A stretch of 64,000 bases of DNA from Ampelomyces quisqualis (lineage: Eukaryota; Ascomycota; Dothideomycetes; Pleosporales; Phaeosphaeriaceae), in NCBI GenBank assembly GCA_018398575.1, contig JAGTXZ010000021.1, positions 1,054,001 to 1,118,000 of the forward strand, written 5' to 3'. This document shows positions 1-11,382 of this stretch, piece by piece. Made by a program: the position numbers and the translations under genes. Positions within the stretch are counted from its first letter, which is position 1, and each line of letters starts with the position of its first letter. The notes beneath the pieces were generated by a model. That model was not told the origin of the DNA and made no database searches. It was given only the letters and a program-made list of their open reading frames with translations.

Positions 1-718
1 AACACAAAACAACGCAACATCTACGCTAATTACTATACCTAGACAGAAACGTAAGAGTGCTACAGAAAAACAACAAAGGTTACTAGAAGAAGATACCTAC
101 TCTAGCAGTAAAGAAAAATAAGAAGAGTGTAATAAAGGTAACAAGAATAAGAATAAAGAGCTTTAGTTAGCAAAATAACTTGCGTTAGAAGAAAGGCTGC
201 AGCTCTAAGCCCTACTAAACGCAAGGTAAGTGCACTATAGAGAGCCTATAACTACAATCTACGCAACTAATACGTAAGATAGAACAGTAGATAAACTGCG
301 AGCTTAAATTAAAGTAGTAATAGAACACTACTAAGAGGACAAATAGTAGGAAGCAGCTAACTTCTTTAGATTTCTACTAGAAGACTTTAAGAATAACGCG
401 CCTATAATACTACATTTATTATAAAGACTAACAGTCCTATTTACAGTATACTAACTAACAGAGGCCTATATACTTTATAAAAAAGAGCTATCTTTAGACA
501 ATAGTAGCATATTTAAGAACATAATAGGTATAGAGAAAACAAGATTAGCTATACTTATAATAATTATAAGGTATACACACTTTAAGAACTAGACTAAAGT
601 GCAAGAAGACTAATTAAAGAATAAAACTAGTTAACATAAGGCTAAAGACAATAGTTAAGAACAGTGCCTTATAACAGACTAACAGACATTCCTATATACA
701 TACAAAAAAAACCCTTTA

Positions 719-2490
719 ATGCTAGAAGAGCTATAGTTAGCAGCATCTATAGTAAGCAGATAGGGCTGCGCACTAGCTGCATAGAAGGCTAAAATTATTA
801 CTATAGGCCTCCGCAAATCTAAATAGTGTAATCTAAAAGACCTTCTTACGCTCTATATCTACTTTATAGACAACACTCCCCTACAGAGCATAGGCGCACT
901 AATAGCAGACAAAGAAATAGAGATAAGGATTAATCTACAAGTTAAACAGCACCTCGCAGCGTTTAACTAAAACGTCCTACCACGCAAATTTACAAAAGAC
1001 AGTAAGAAGTATATAGAGATAGTTCTATAGTACATCTAAGAACGCTACATACCAAAAGTCTACCTAAGTGTAACTACGCACTATCTAGCACTATCTACTA
1101 GCTAATTTATAATTGTATACAGCTACACAATATTAGTAAAACGCGTACTTAATAAATACTAAACTATAAGACTTATAACTATACGCAAAATATTATTAAG
1201 AGGTAGTAAAGTAAGCGTAACAGACGCCTTTAATATTTCTAGCTACATAGTAATATAAGAACGTATTATCTTTAATAAGTTCTATAACTATAAATCTAAG
1301 AATACTATTATAGGTAACTTGTATAAGACTATTTAAGTTAAGAACTATAGTTATTAGTAGAAGGCCTAGGCCTTCTTAGGTACACTAATAGAGAAGGGTC
1401 TCTACAAAATACTTATTTTTATCTTCCTAGCGCTTAGCAGACTATAAGACAATAAGAACTTCTTAAACTAGCACTATCTTACAAGTAAGAAGAATAACAT
1501 AGATAGTTTTAAACTGTTTACTACTGCTAACCTTGTGTACGCAAGCATTAAGAAAATTGTAGATACAAAAGAGACAAAAAAGATATTAGGCCTAGTTATA
1601 GCAAAGGGCTAAAACACCTACTTATCTAAGGTATAAGAAAGAGTTAAAAACGTGCTCAATTCTCTTAAGTACATAGCGCTTATAGCGTTAGAAGAAAAGA
1701 TTGCAGTAAGGTTTATACTGCGTTAAACTCTAGTTACGCAAGACCTATAGGGCTAGAAGATTTTAGGTATTAAGGGCAACTTCCTAATATTCTACTAGCT
1801 ATACTAAACAGATAACTTCTAATTGCTTATAGCTAACGCAACAACAAGATGCAAGATAGTGCTATAATAAGAAGAGCTAAACAGCGCAAAAGCTAAGAGC
1901 GTATGTATATTTAACTGCGCTAAGATATAAAGTATTATAATATTCTTAATGCTAGCCTAGCTTAAGGCTGCGCTGTTTAAAAGCAAAGGAAGTAAAAAAA
2001 CTAAGCAGTTTACATTAACATATATCTAACAGCACTTCTAGCAGCTAGATAAAAGAATATTTACTAATAACCTTAACTTGCTACTTATATATAGTGCAAA
2101 GTACAAGGCAATTAAGCTAGAGGCTAAGAGGACCTATGTTAAAACTAGACCTAATCTTAATTAGAAGAGCCTAGCAGATAATTAAACAGTACTACGCAAC
2201 GTTTAGGCTAAAATCCTTATTAGCTTATACAAACCATGTGTGCAACTAGTGCTCTAGATAGAGCTTTAAAAAAAATTTGGCAAAGATATAGTTCTTCTGC
2301 TAAAGAGAAGAATACTAAAGTCTAAAATAGACGCTGTATTAGCAAAATAGAGGGACCTAGACTTAACATTTATTTTAGTAGCGTTAATAGCGTTTGCAGA
2401 AGCTATTACACTAATTAAGGTAAATAAGGTTATAATTACAGAGCCTTAAGACAAACAAGGCACCTAAGACCAATTTATGTTTAGAGTATA
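719..2490 (+). pseudogene. Long decayed reading frame inside the RIP block
   Basis: The frame starting at position 719 can be followed for about 590 codons without a shift, ending in TAA near 2490. It appears to extend upstream to about 640. All internal stops are TAG or TAA and none is TGA, as expected when tryptophan (TGG) and some other codons are changed by RIP. The residue pattern between stops is protein-like, with lysine/arginine-rich and hydrophobic stretches. I do not recognise the family; it is probably a protein of the mobile element. Confidence 0.5.
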
Positions 2491-5282
2491 TTAACTAGGC
2501 TAGCTGGCAAACGTATACAAGGGTATTATTCTATACAACCTAAAAAGCAATCTAGAAACAAAAGTTCTAAAAAAGCAGAACGTAAAGATATTGTCGCGTA
2601 GTAGTCTATAAGGTGTAATAACAAAAGGAGAAGAGATTAAGTAAAATTGTAATAAGGAAATCCTTATAAAGCTTAAAGGGCTAGTATAAATTAGGTAAAT
2701 CAAGCAGTAGAACTGCAGAGTATAGTACACTACTGTGCAAAGCTATAGGATAAAAAACGCTTAAGTAGATACGTAGCCTAGTCCTAAGAGCATAAGAATA
2801 CAAAAAGTATCGCAAAAGAAGTATATACGTAGACGTAACGCAAAATTAATTTAAAGCGCAAGGATAGTGTAGATTTGCAGCAAAACCTAAACTAAGTAAC
2901 AGCGCTATTAAAGGGATTGCCTTAGACTTAAACTACAGTTAGGCACAGTTAAGGATAGGCTGCTAACTAGTAACACAGTTGTGTAGACAGTGCAAAGCTA
3001 TATTAAACACAAGAACTATAAACTATTTTGCAAAAGGGTTCTACAAACTAGGCTGCTAATAATAGTATACTAGGCATTGCTATTATTGCTTAGCACAGCA
3101 GAGCATAGTCAAGAACCATCTAGTAGCTAGCGGTATAGTTGTGTTAACAGTGTTACCAATATTGCGAATGTTGCTAACGTTGTGTTTTCCTAACATATAA
3201 ATTTAATAAAATTACTACACTAGACTATACTGCAATAAGAGACTATGTAGTACGTAGGTAGCTATAGGCAGCTTAGTATTTTAATAGAGCCTAGCTGATT
3301 AAGTAGGCGTTAAGGACTACCTAGTGTAACCAAAAAAAAGCAGTAGCTTAGGCAGAGAAAGGTAAGCGTAAACAGTCTATATACGTAGAAATATATTCTA
3401 AAACTAATAGCCTACAAGAAGGCTAAATATGCTGCTATAGGGTTTGTAGACTCTAATAACAACAAGGTACAATTATTACTGCTAAACAACTATTACCCTT
3501 AAGCATTAAGACTAAGAGAATTACTATATTGCGTAGAAGGTTGCTAGAGAATACTATCTATACTAGAGTTCTTTACTAAGTATATTAGAGTATACGTTAA
3601 TTGTATAGAAACCTTACGTAGCCCTTATAAATATATAGCAGACAACTTAGATAATATAGGGTAAGTTAACTATTAGTTTTAGGCATCTTAAACTTTAGAT
3701 AGAAACTATTAATTATCTAGTTAAAGTTAACACTTTACTTAACTAACTATTCTGCGCTACTAGCAATATTAACATGCTATAATATTAAACAGTATTACAA
3801 CATACTTAGATATTAGAGAATATCTAAGTAGACAAAGTACATATAGCGTGCCTAGGTAAAATAAGAAAAGACTATTAAAGAATAAACTACCTTTTGCGCT
3901 AAATATACAAAGACCTACAGCTTCTACACTACTAACCTATAAAGAAGTAGTTAATAAGGAACTTACTAAAGTAAAAAAACTACTACAGCTTCTTATAAAT
4001 AAAGAGATCTTAGACCTACAACAACGCAAGGTTACTTAATTATTACTATCTTAACAACATAGTAAGCCTAGTCCTACGTTATAAGAAAAGAATATTATAC
4101 TAGATAAGAGTATACTATACAATCTTACGCCAAACATCTACTATTATATTCTTTAGATATACAAGTTCTAGAACGTAAGGCATGTAATAGATATATTTCC
4201 TACAAAGATATAGCTAAAACAGAGTATATTGTAGAATCTTAATGTGCTTTAACTCTTCTTTACTATAGCTAAACAGTACCTAGAGGCAAGGTGTTGTTAG
4301 AGTATATGCAATAAATTTACTAAGCTTAATAAAGTAAGAAGAGAAAGGCTGCACTTAAAGACTTAATAGACTATTAGAGACGCAAAAGTAATATACTCTT
4401 AGGCAAAAGAGTAATATAGATCTCTACCTCTTAGAGATTATAAGCTTAGCACTAGACACAGTTAAGAGGATATACTCTGCCTAAGCTAATAAAGCTATAT
4501 TTTATTAAGAAAGGCTGCAGCGCTATTAGGCAAAGCAAGTACTAATAGAATGCAACTAGAAGAAGTATCTAATAGAAGAAATAATGTTATAAGCTTATAT
4601 AGTTAAAGTTAACACTCTAATAAGAGAAAGGGCAAAGCCTACGCAATAACTATTTCTTCTAGCTCTTCTAGCTTAGACAAGAATAACTCTAACAAGTAAG
4701 ATAGACTAGTATAGTAGTATAGTAGTAGTAATATATATTCTACGTAGTAGTTGCATACAGAATTCCTGTCTAAACAATTTAATAAAAAGCAAACTAAGAA
4801 GGTACCTGCGTACGCACGCTACTTACTCTACTATATAATCTGCATATCTTGCCTTACTCCTTCTATCTATTATTCTTCCTATACTAGAGCAGATAATAAA
4901 GGCTACAATTATAAGCTTGCAAGGAGTACGCTCTCTTAGCAAGCTTCTAATTATACATTCTATCTACTAGCCTACTTACCTAACAACACATTAAGAAAAA
5001 GACCTTTAAATAGCAGTAAGAACTTTAACGTAAGTAAACAATTCCCTGCTTATTAGAACTTACTACTCTCTTTTTAGTAGCACTGTCTTTGCATAAGAAA
5101 CTAACTAAAGGCACTTTAAGATAATAACTTAAATAGCAGTAAGACATTTAAAGCTAGCAAACAACTCTTATATAATAATCTCTAACCTTAACTTAAGCAT
5201 CTAGCCCTCTAGAAATCTAACAGCAAACTGTACAGTATATTTAAAACTCGCCTTAAGTATTATACCTACCTTAATAAGAGCA

Positions 5283-5480
5283 TTAAGGATCTTATTAACA
5301 CTGCTAAAGCTGTAAAGTAACTTCTAAATATAACAGTAACACGTTTAGTAGTACTAGGTTAGCAAAGAGTTAGCAAAACAACTCTAATAAATACGCTATT
5401 TAATTGCTACCTTCTGGCTATGCCTAGAGCACTAAGGCAATATAGCTTATACTGCTTTTGTAACTATTATTAGGTAAAGA
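5283..5480 (+). pseudogene. Remnant of a P-loop NTPase-like coding sequence
   Basis: A plus-strand frame around 5324-5403 reads TVTRLVVLG, then a TAG, then QRVSKTTLINTLF. This fits a mutated Walker A (G-x4-G-K-T) preceded by a hydrophobic beta strand and followed by a helix, with the second glycine now serine (GGC to AGC) and a tryptophan now TAG; both are G-to-A changes typical of RIP. The region after the motif is too decayed to show Walker B. It could be transposon cargo or a captured host gene; a chance match cannot be excluded. Confidence 0.3.
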
Positions 5481-5754
5481 GGCAATGCTACATATAATAC
5501 TAAGACTAGTAATATTATTATCTACTTTAACAATAAGGTAGGTATAATAATCTGCATCTAAGGATAAGCTAATAACTAGTAGAAGAATTACAATGCCTTA
5601 GAGAACAGAAATAACACTCTTAACTAAAGAAACTTTATAAAAATAGCTTAAACAGCAATATAGCACCTTAATTATAAGGTTTCCTACCCTTTTAACGCTC
5701 TGCCTACTACAATATATAAACTACTCCTTATACTACTATTAATGTTCCTCTATT

Positions 5755-6340
5755 AACTACAACTGCTTTCCTCTAGTTTGTTTATCTACGCTAGGATCTA
5801 ATAACTTATAAGAAACAAGATAGTTTCCTATTTGCAAAGGAGAACAATAAGTTACTACAAGTTTAATTAATATTAAGATAATATATACAATAACAATTGC
5901 TGTTGTTAAGTGCAAAGGATTAAAGAAAGTTCTTACGTAAGTAAGCAATTTTTATCTTACCTAGTACCTGCCTACTATATACTTTTTCTTAACCTCTTAT
6001 ACAACTACTTTCCTCTACCTACTACATACTTTTTCTTAACCTCTTACATAACTACTTTTATCTAGATTATACCTTTGTAAAGTGTAAAGAATTAAAGAAA
6101 GTTCTTACGTAGGCTAGTAATTTCTATCTTAACTAGTACTTGCCTACTATATACTTTTCCTTAACCTCTTATATAACTGCTTTTATCTAGGTTGTTTATA
6201 TACACTAGAATTTAATAGCTTGCAAGAACTAAGGTAGACTCTATTAGGCAAAAAAGAGCAACAAAGCACTGCATTTTATTCTAGTAGCTGTTAGTATAAC
6301 ATTTATAACAACTACCTTTATTAAATATAATAGATTAAAG
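5755..6340. repeat. Degenerate tandem repeats within the RIP block
   Basis: A segment of roughly 120-240 bp recurs. The string ATTAAAGAAAGTTCTTA occurs near 5919, 6091 and 6333, with a weaker copy near 7109. CTACTATATACTTTT occurs near 5972 and 6147 with a shorter variant between them. AACTGCTTT or AACTACTTT plus a shared tail starts near 5761, 6051 and 6174. A separate pair of about 34 bp lies at about 6447-6480 and 6580-6613. Copies differ mainly by C/T and G/A, so they were probably more alike before RIP. Confidence 0.55.
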
Positions 6341-7376
6341 AAAGTTCTTATAGTTAAGAAGTAGCTAAGTAATAAAAACTCTAGTATAAACAGCATATAA
6401 GTCCTAACAGAAATCTAGTACTTAACTAATAAGAGTGCTTTAATTATATACAGCTACAAAATTACGCAGCGTCTTAAGCTCTCTAAGAGTAACTGTCTAC
6501 GTAATAGCTATAAGAGTATAGAGCTAATTATAAAACCTAAGCTACTTTACTATAAAAGACGCAAGAGGGATTTAAACCTATATAGCTATAAAGTTACGCA
6601 GCGCCTTAAGCTTACACGCGTAATAACTTTTAATAGGCTATAAGCGCTTGCAACTTTGTTAACTAATCTTAATTTAATAGTATCCTTAAGCATACATCTA
6701 GATCTTATTTCTAGTCTCTTCTACCTAACAGAGGGCAGCAGTTGTTAAGATTACTAAAGACTTAGTAGGCTATAACGCCTGCTACATCTACTACTTATAA
6801 CTAAGGCTACCTAGTTGTAGTGTATTTACTAACACTATCTTAAACACAAACCTCTAAGAGTTTTAGTAATAAGTAGTAGGTACTTAGTAAAGCCTATTAA
6901 CGCAGTTTAACTAATAAGCAACTACTGCAGTTATTAACAAGAATATTTGCTGTTACAGAGAATTAGTTTTAGATAGCTATAAAGGCAACAGGTGTTAGTT
7001 TAAACAAACAATTAACTTTACCTTTACATCTCTAATCTGCTAGAAGCTTAGAGCACTACAGTAAATGCTATTATAAAGAACTGCTTGTAGGTTATAATAA
7101 TAGGTTAAATTAGATTAAAGAAAGATTAATTAGCTTAACTCTAAATATATTTCTAGTTAAAAACCTAATAGCTTTTAAGATTTTGTGCTTAACTACGTTA
7201 ACATTTACCTACGTCTTATATAGTAAGCAGCATTAGTAAGTACTGTTTGCCTAGCTTAAATAACGTACTGCTTAGGGCGTACAATAGCAGAATTTTTATT
7301 AATTTTGCGTAATACATAGTTTATATATATTTTAACAAAACATAAGATAATATACTGTAAGATTAGACAGGCAAAA

Positions 7377-7513
7377 AAACACCGCGACAGTGTAATATAC
7401 ACCAGAGCCGTGTAAATATCCCCTACGTGCGGTGTAAAGGAGTGAATTTACACGATACTGCGGTGTATATTAACACCGCGCTGGGTATTTAACACCGCAT
7501 TTGTACCCCAGTG
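7377..7513. repeat. Right terminus of a transposable element
   Basis: The last 59 bp (7455-7513) are identical to the right end of the complete element at 42776-43345, ending in ACCCCAGTG. Within 137 bp the motif ACACCGC or its complement GCGGTGT occurs five times (near 7379, 7430, 7460, 7473 and 7491), like transposase-binding subterminal repeats. Unlike the sequence to its left, this end keeps CCA and TGG, so it escaped RIP. It is probably the right end of the larger element whose body is the preceding AT-rich block. Confidence 0.7.
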
Positions 7514-7636
7514 TAGTGGGTCAACGAATCTTCTATTTGAAGTTTGAACAAGGAGAAACAACACTTCTTACCAAGCAAGCACTGCACATCAAGAGGCAAT
7601 GTTTCAAAATCACCAACATTAGATCAAGCCGCCACA

Positions 7637-8368
7637 ATGCGCTTCTCAACCCTCGCTTCCATCCTCTCGACCACCTCCCTCGCCTCAGCCCGCGTAATTG
7701 GGCTCTCGGCGCCCGCCATCCTCACACCGAATTTCACATTCACACTCACGCTCCTACCACAACCTTACTTCCGGCCCGTGTCCGACATTGCCGCCGTATG
7801 GGGCTTCCAAACCCTCACGCAAGCCAGGCCGCGAGGAGCCCCATACACACTCGGCCTCTTTACAAACTCATCCTACCTTGGTCCCACAAAGAGCAATACG
7901 CAAAGAAACGTCACGATCGAGGCGGTGGTTCCGGCGGGGTTGGTGGGAGGAAAGGATCAGCTGTTGAGTGTGGCGGAGATGAGCACGTACCCTCCTTTCG
8001 CAGGGCCCTGGACGCAGGCATGGAACGTCACGGTGCACGTTGGGCCTGGACAAAATAACACGGATGTTTGTGTCGAGCGCCGAGGTTGGGTGGGACGAGA
8101 GTGGGGTTTGTTATTCGTAGGAGCAAGAGTGCTACAAGTCCTTTGCGGTGGAAAAATCTGCAGCCATTTTACCCTGAGCAGGGGTAAAAAGATGCCGTGT
8201 TTGATTTTGTACTTGGGTGGGGGAAAAGAAAGTTCACATGAATACCTTGCTTCAGTCTTCGTCACGCTATTTCTCTCCTTTCACACCGCCTCAACCAAAC
8301 ACTTTCACCAAGCTGGGCGTGTCAAGAACCATGTCTGTGACTTCATAAGTTCCTCTCTCATACCATAG
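7637..8368 (+). CDS. NIS1-like secreted effector candidate
   Basis: The start is the ATG in CACAATGCG at 7637. A signal peptide of about 18 residues (MRFSTLASILSTTSLASA) is followed by ARVIGLSAPAILTPNFTF. Family-like features follow: a VSDIAAVWGF segment, TLG at about residue 80, SSYLGPTKSN, an N-glycosylation site at NVT, VPAGLVGGKDQLLSVAE, and a terminal WNVTVHVG. This order matches the fungal NIS1 (necrosis-inducing secreted protein 1) family as I remember it; members are reported to act in the plant against pattern-triggered immune kinases. Known members end soon after VTVxVG, at about residue 145 here. The remaining ~95 residues of this 243-residue frame do not look like the family, so an undetected 3' intron or a C-terminal extension is likely. 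The gene begins 124 bp from a transposon terminus. Confidence 0.7.
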   Translation: MRFSTLASILSTTSLASARVIGLSAPAILTPNFTFTLTLLPQPYFRPVSDIAAVWGFQTLTQARPRGAPYTLGLFTNSSYLGPTKSNTQRNVTIEAVVPAGLVGGKDQLLSVAEMSTYPPFAGPWTQAWNVTVHVGPGQNNTDVCVERRGWVGREWGLLFVGARVLQVLCGGKICSHFTLSRGKKMPCLILYLGGGKESSHEYLASVFVTLFLSFHTASTKHFHQAGRVKNHVCDFISSSLIP

Positions 8369-8850
8369 AGCAAAGAACCTCACCGCGGCGTATAGAAGCT
8401 CCATTCTCGCAAGATGTTACCCAATACAGACTATATCGCACGAGCTCTTAGCCAGCAAAATGCAAGTACCAAGACAATTTATTGTATGATTCTCAGACCT
8501 TATTGGGGACTTTATTTGTCATAACGACAATAATTGCGTGAAATATACTTCGTGCGAGGCATGGAGTGGCTGGTGCGGCGCTGATGCATATGTATCTGTA
8601 GCACAGGCGTCGATCGTTGTTACCCATCATGTTATCATGACCGAAGGATTCATTGATCAAATACCTCCTATAACCTCCTCGCAACTACAGTTCCTTTGTC
8701 ATATCTATATAGGATATCTAGTATGTATAGCACAGTCCTTCGACAAGGCGAAGGTAATAGCAGTGCAAAACCATCTGATCATACCACTATGTTTGGACTG
8801 GCCCAGACCAGACTACACGACCAACCCCAAAACTCCACGCCAAAAAAAAC
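8369..8850. other. Intergenic, convergent gene ends
   Basis: This stretch separates the 3' ends of the NIS1-like and NmrA-like genes. No further gene or repeat is seen; reading frames here lack coding character. Confidence 0.5.
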
Positions 8851-9930
8851 CTAATACTCTCTCTCAAACGCCCTGTACCCACACTCCCACAACCCCACCG
8901 CCCTACTCGTCGCCTCATGAAAATCCTCCCTCGGCAGTCCCAGCACCTCATTGTCTAACTTCCCCTGAACATTCGTATCACCACTAGGAAAATGTCCCCT
9001 GGCATACATAGCCATTATATACCCCGTACGATCTCCCTCCGCCATAGCTTTCTTGCCTCGCTTCCAGCGATCCCGCGACGACTCGTAGGCGATGGTCCAA
9101 TCCGCATCCCTGGTTGCGGTAATTCGGTGTATGCTATCTAGCATATCGCGCTGCGAGACTTTAAAGCTGGCGATGTAGAGGGGTTTATTACGCCAGCGGG
9201 ACAGCGTAACAGATTGATCGTTCTCGTTGTCCGGAAGGATTTTTAGACTGACGAGGGCTGCGGCGGCGCGACCGCATTGCAACCATGTACTTGTGGTGAC
9301 AGGAACGTTGCCATAGTCGTAAAATGTTACTTTCTTGTTGGCGTAGTCGAAGCCGTAGGCGAAGTCGCCTATTGTAAGGGAATACTCGTACCAGTGCTGA
9401 CAGGACATGATTATCCAGGATGCGTTGTCCGTGGCTTCTACGGCGCGAATACCAGCGTCGAGGACACTGCCGGTGAAATTCTCGGCAATGTACGTTTTAT
9501 TGTTGGGGTCGCTGCCGTAGCCGTTGGGCATGATCCATGAGACTCCGGCTTTGGCTGCGGCGTAGATGAGTTTATCCTGGGCATCTGGAGGTGCGGTGAC
9601 AGCAAGGGAGATGAAGAGGAATTGCTGGTCTTGGAGAGCATCCACGAGGCTTTGCTCGTCGTTGTAATCAACATTTGCAATTTTGATGCCTTTGGGCAAA
9701 GCGCTCTTGCTTCCAAAGCTGGAGATTGCGGTGACTACGTGCTTACCGGTCGCTATGATTGCTTCGGCCATGTGCTTGCCTACTTGGCCGCCAGCCTGTA
9801 GGGTACATCGGCTTAATGCAGTGCACAATTATACGAGTCAGTGAAGGGTTCAACTCACCCCCACTATCGCCACTCGTTCGATGCAGTTTTCGAAGCCAGC
9901 TGGCTGATTTTTGGCATATTTCTGGGCCAT
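8851..9930 (-). CDS. NmrA-like / isoflavone reductase-type NAD(P)-binding protein
   Basis: There are two exons on the minus strand: 9930-9859 and 9795-8851, with a 63-bp intron (GTGAGT donor, CTACAG acceptor), giving 338 residues. Splicing restores an N-terminal Rossmann strand and dinucleotide loop, RVAIVG joined to AGGQVGKH, the Gly-x-x-Gly-x-x-Gly pattern of atypical short-chain dehydrogenases. Downstream features include the acidic segment IANVDYNDEQSLVDAL, the strand FLFISLAVTAPPDAQ and a family-like middle KAGVSWIMPNGYG. Such proteins are either NAD(P)H-dependent reductases of small aromatic or phenolic substrates or redox-sensing regulators; the substrate cannot be told from sequence. 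The start in MAQKYAKNQP is chosen because upstream codons lack coding character. No signal peptide, so probably cytosolic. Confidence 0.85.
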
Positions 9931-10837
9931 TCTGAAAGAGTGCTCTTCGTAGTTGAACTTTGTACCGGTAGGGTACGCTGAGCTCAGTGAATTATGACTG
10001 CTGTGAGTAAACCCAAACCTGCAAATCAAATTAGATAATTTGACAGGTGAAGATCGGGACAAACTGACCATCGAATCCGTGAGGACTTAGCCGTTCTTAT
10101 CAACAAGAAGCAAACAAAGCTTGTGAACTGTCTATGCCACTTTGATGCATCTTAACTCCTAACACCGGGCGTGCGGGCGTGAGACAACCGCCATCTGTTA
10201 ATTCGACCCGAACCGTATCGTGGAAAGGCTGATGATGGGCTGGCCGTGCTAAAAGCGACTTCAAAGTGCGGTAGTGTGTCCGGACATAAGATTAACTCCG
10301 CTTGCTGTCACGCTAGCCTGGTTGACATGATCGATGTATACCGAGCTTGAGGCCGACCGGGAGCGAGTTCATCTTGAACGACTCCCGCTTGTGCGATAGG
10401 TCGGCGCCAATAGAGATCAGGAATGTTCCTTTGCTTCCTGATGTTTGAGAACGGCACCGATTGTGCTAAACTTGGACATGTTTGCTGGGCGCGTTGTCTT
10501 CTCGGCGTGCTGTCTGTATCCAATGGCAACTGCCAGCGAGAAGGTCAGAATACCGACGTACAGATAGTTGAGGGAAGAGAAGGACGGCAGCCTATATTCC
10601 GCGTGGGATGTGTAGCTGCAGAGGGATTGACCCGTCGTTGTAGAGGCAGTGTCGTTGAAGGATAGCTTGAAGGCTAGTCCTAATACAGCTAGTTCACTCT
10701 TGAGCCCGGACTTTTCGCGACTCGGTTCTGAGGTTCTCGCAACATCATCGTCTCCCACAACAAATAGCCTTGCCTGCCCCAGCTACAGCCGCACCCTACT
10801 TTCACCCTCGCAAGGTCCTTTCCCAGCACCCGTAAAC
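9931..10837. other. Intergenic region between divergent genes
   Basis: This should hold the promoters of the NmrA-like gene and Y14. A minus-strand frame at 10417-10758 encodes one hydrophobic segment (YLYVGILTFSLAVAIGY), but its start overlaps the Y14 promoter and I recognise no family. Nothing else is supportable. Confidence 0.4.
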
Positions 10838-11382
10838 ATGGCCGATACGGAAATGGACATCGACCAGCCCGAGCAGCAGGAGCCTTCTTCTGCCGACCCC
10901 AAGGCTAGCGATGCGCGCACAGTGGCTGGCGCAACCGCCGTACGCTCAATCGAGGGCTGGATCATCATCGTCACGAACGTGCACGAGGAGGCGACCGAGG
11001 AGGACCTGCAGGACATGTTTGGCGAGTTTGGCACCATCAAGAACTTGCACATGAACCTGGACCGACGCACGGGTTACGTCAAGGTAGGTTCTGGAAGGGA
11101 CCGCGTCACTTGTTGTAGTGCCGGACAGACGCTGATGTCATGTTGTTTTAGGGTTACGTCCTCATTGAATACCCCACTCTCGACGAAGCAAAAGCCGCAG
11201 TCAAGGGCGCCAACGACGAAGAGCTGCTTGAGCAGAAGATCACAGTCGACTTCGCGTTTGTGCGGCCACCGCCAGCCAGCAAGGGACGCGCGCGCGATCA
11301 CGATAGGCGGCAGAGTGGGCGAGGTGCAGGCAGGGCGAGGAGTAGAAGTCCTGGGCGCGACGGCGAGGATATGGAGGACTGA
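10838..11382 (+). CDS. Y14: RNA-binding protein Y14/RBM8A, exon junction complex
   Basis: There are two exons, 10838-11083 and 11152-11382 (158 residues), with a 68-bp intron (GTAGGT...TTTTAG). The single RRM spans about residues 45-128. RNP2 is IIIVTNVH, and RNP1 spans the splice junction as TGYVK then GYVLIEY, matching the Y14 signature. The N-terminus is acidic (MADTEMDIDQPEQQE) and the C-terminus is an Arg/Ser/Gly tail (ARSRSPGRDGEDMED) as in metazoan Y14. Y14 binds Mago and, with eIF4A3, marks spliced mRNA in the nucleus. The length is close to the usual ~160-175 residues. The sequence around the start is AACATGGCC. Confidence 0.92.

Larger units (their letters stand above)
1..7375. repeat. 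AT-rich RIP-degraded transposon block
   Basis: The block is very TA-rich, with CTA, TAG and TTA everywhere and no intact gene. TCA, CCA, TGA and TGG are almost absent (a few survive, for example near 1650, 2234 and 3289), whereas GCA, ACA, TGC, TGT and CpG are common. This is the footprint of C-to-T change at CpA on both strands, the RIP process known from Pezizomycotina. At least one frame stays free of indels for hundreds of codons and is broken only by TAG and TAA, so damage was by transitions. The damage stops at about 7375, just before an unmutated transposon end. The element's left end lies outside the window. I could not assign a transposon superfamily. Confidence 0.85.

Noticed and set aside
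2500..2730. Open frame in the RIP block, minus strand
   Set aside because: AT-rich chance frame (F, L, Y, I, S dominated) created by loss of TGA stops, with no support.
4751..4939. Short open frame in the RIP block
   Set aside because: Chance frame in degraded sequence.
1..7375. Possible Starship-type captain (DUF3435) gene in the AT-rich block
   Set aside because: The decayed frames show no recognisable tyrosine-recombinase motifs; cannot be supported from the mutated sequence.
10417..10758. Minus-strand 113-residue frame with one membrane-like segment upstream of Y14
   Set aside because: No family resemblance, lies in the shared promoter, and codon use is not convincing.
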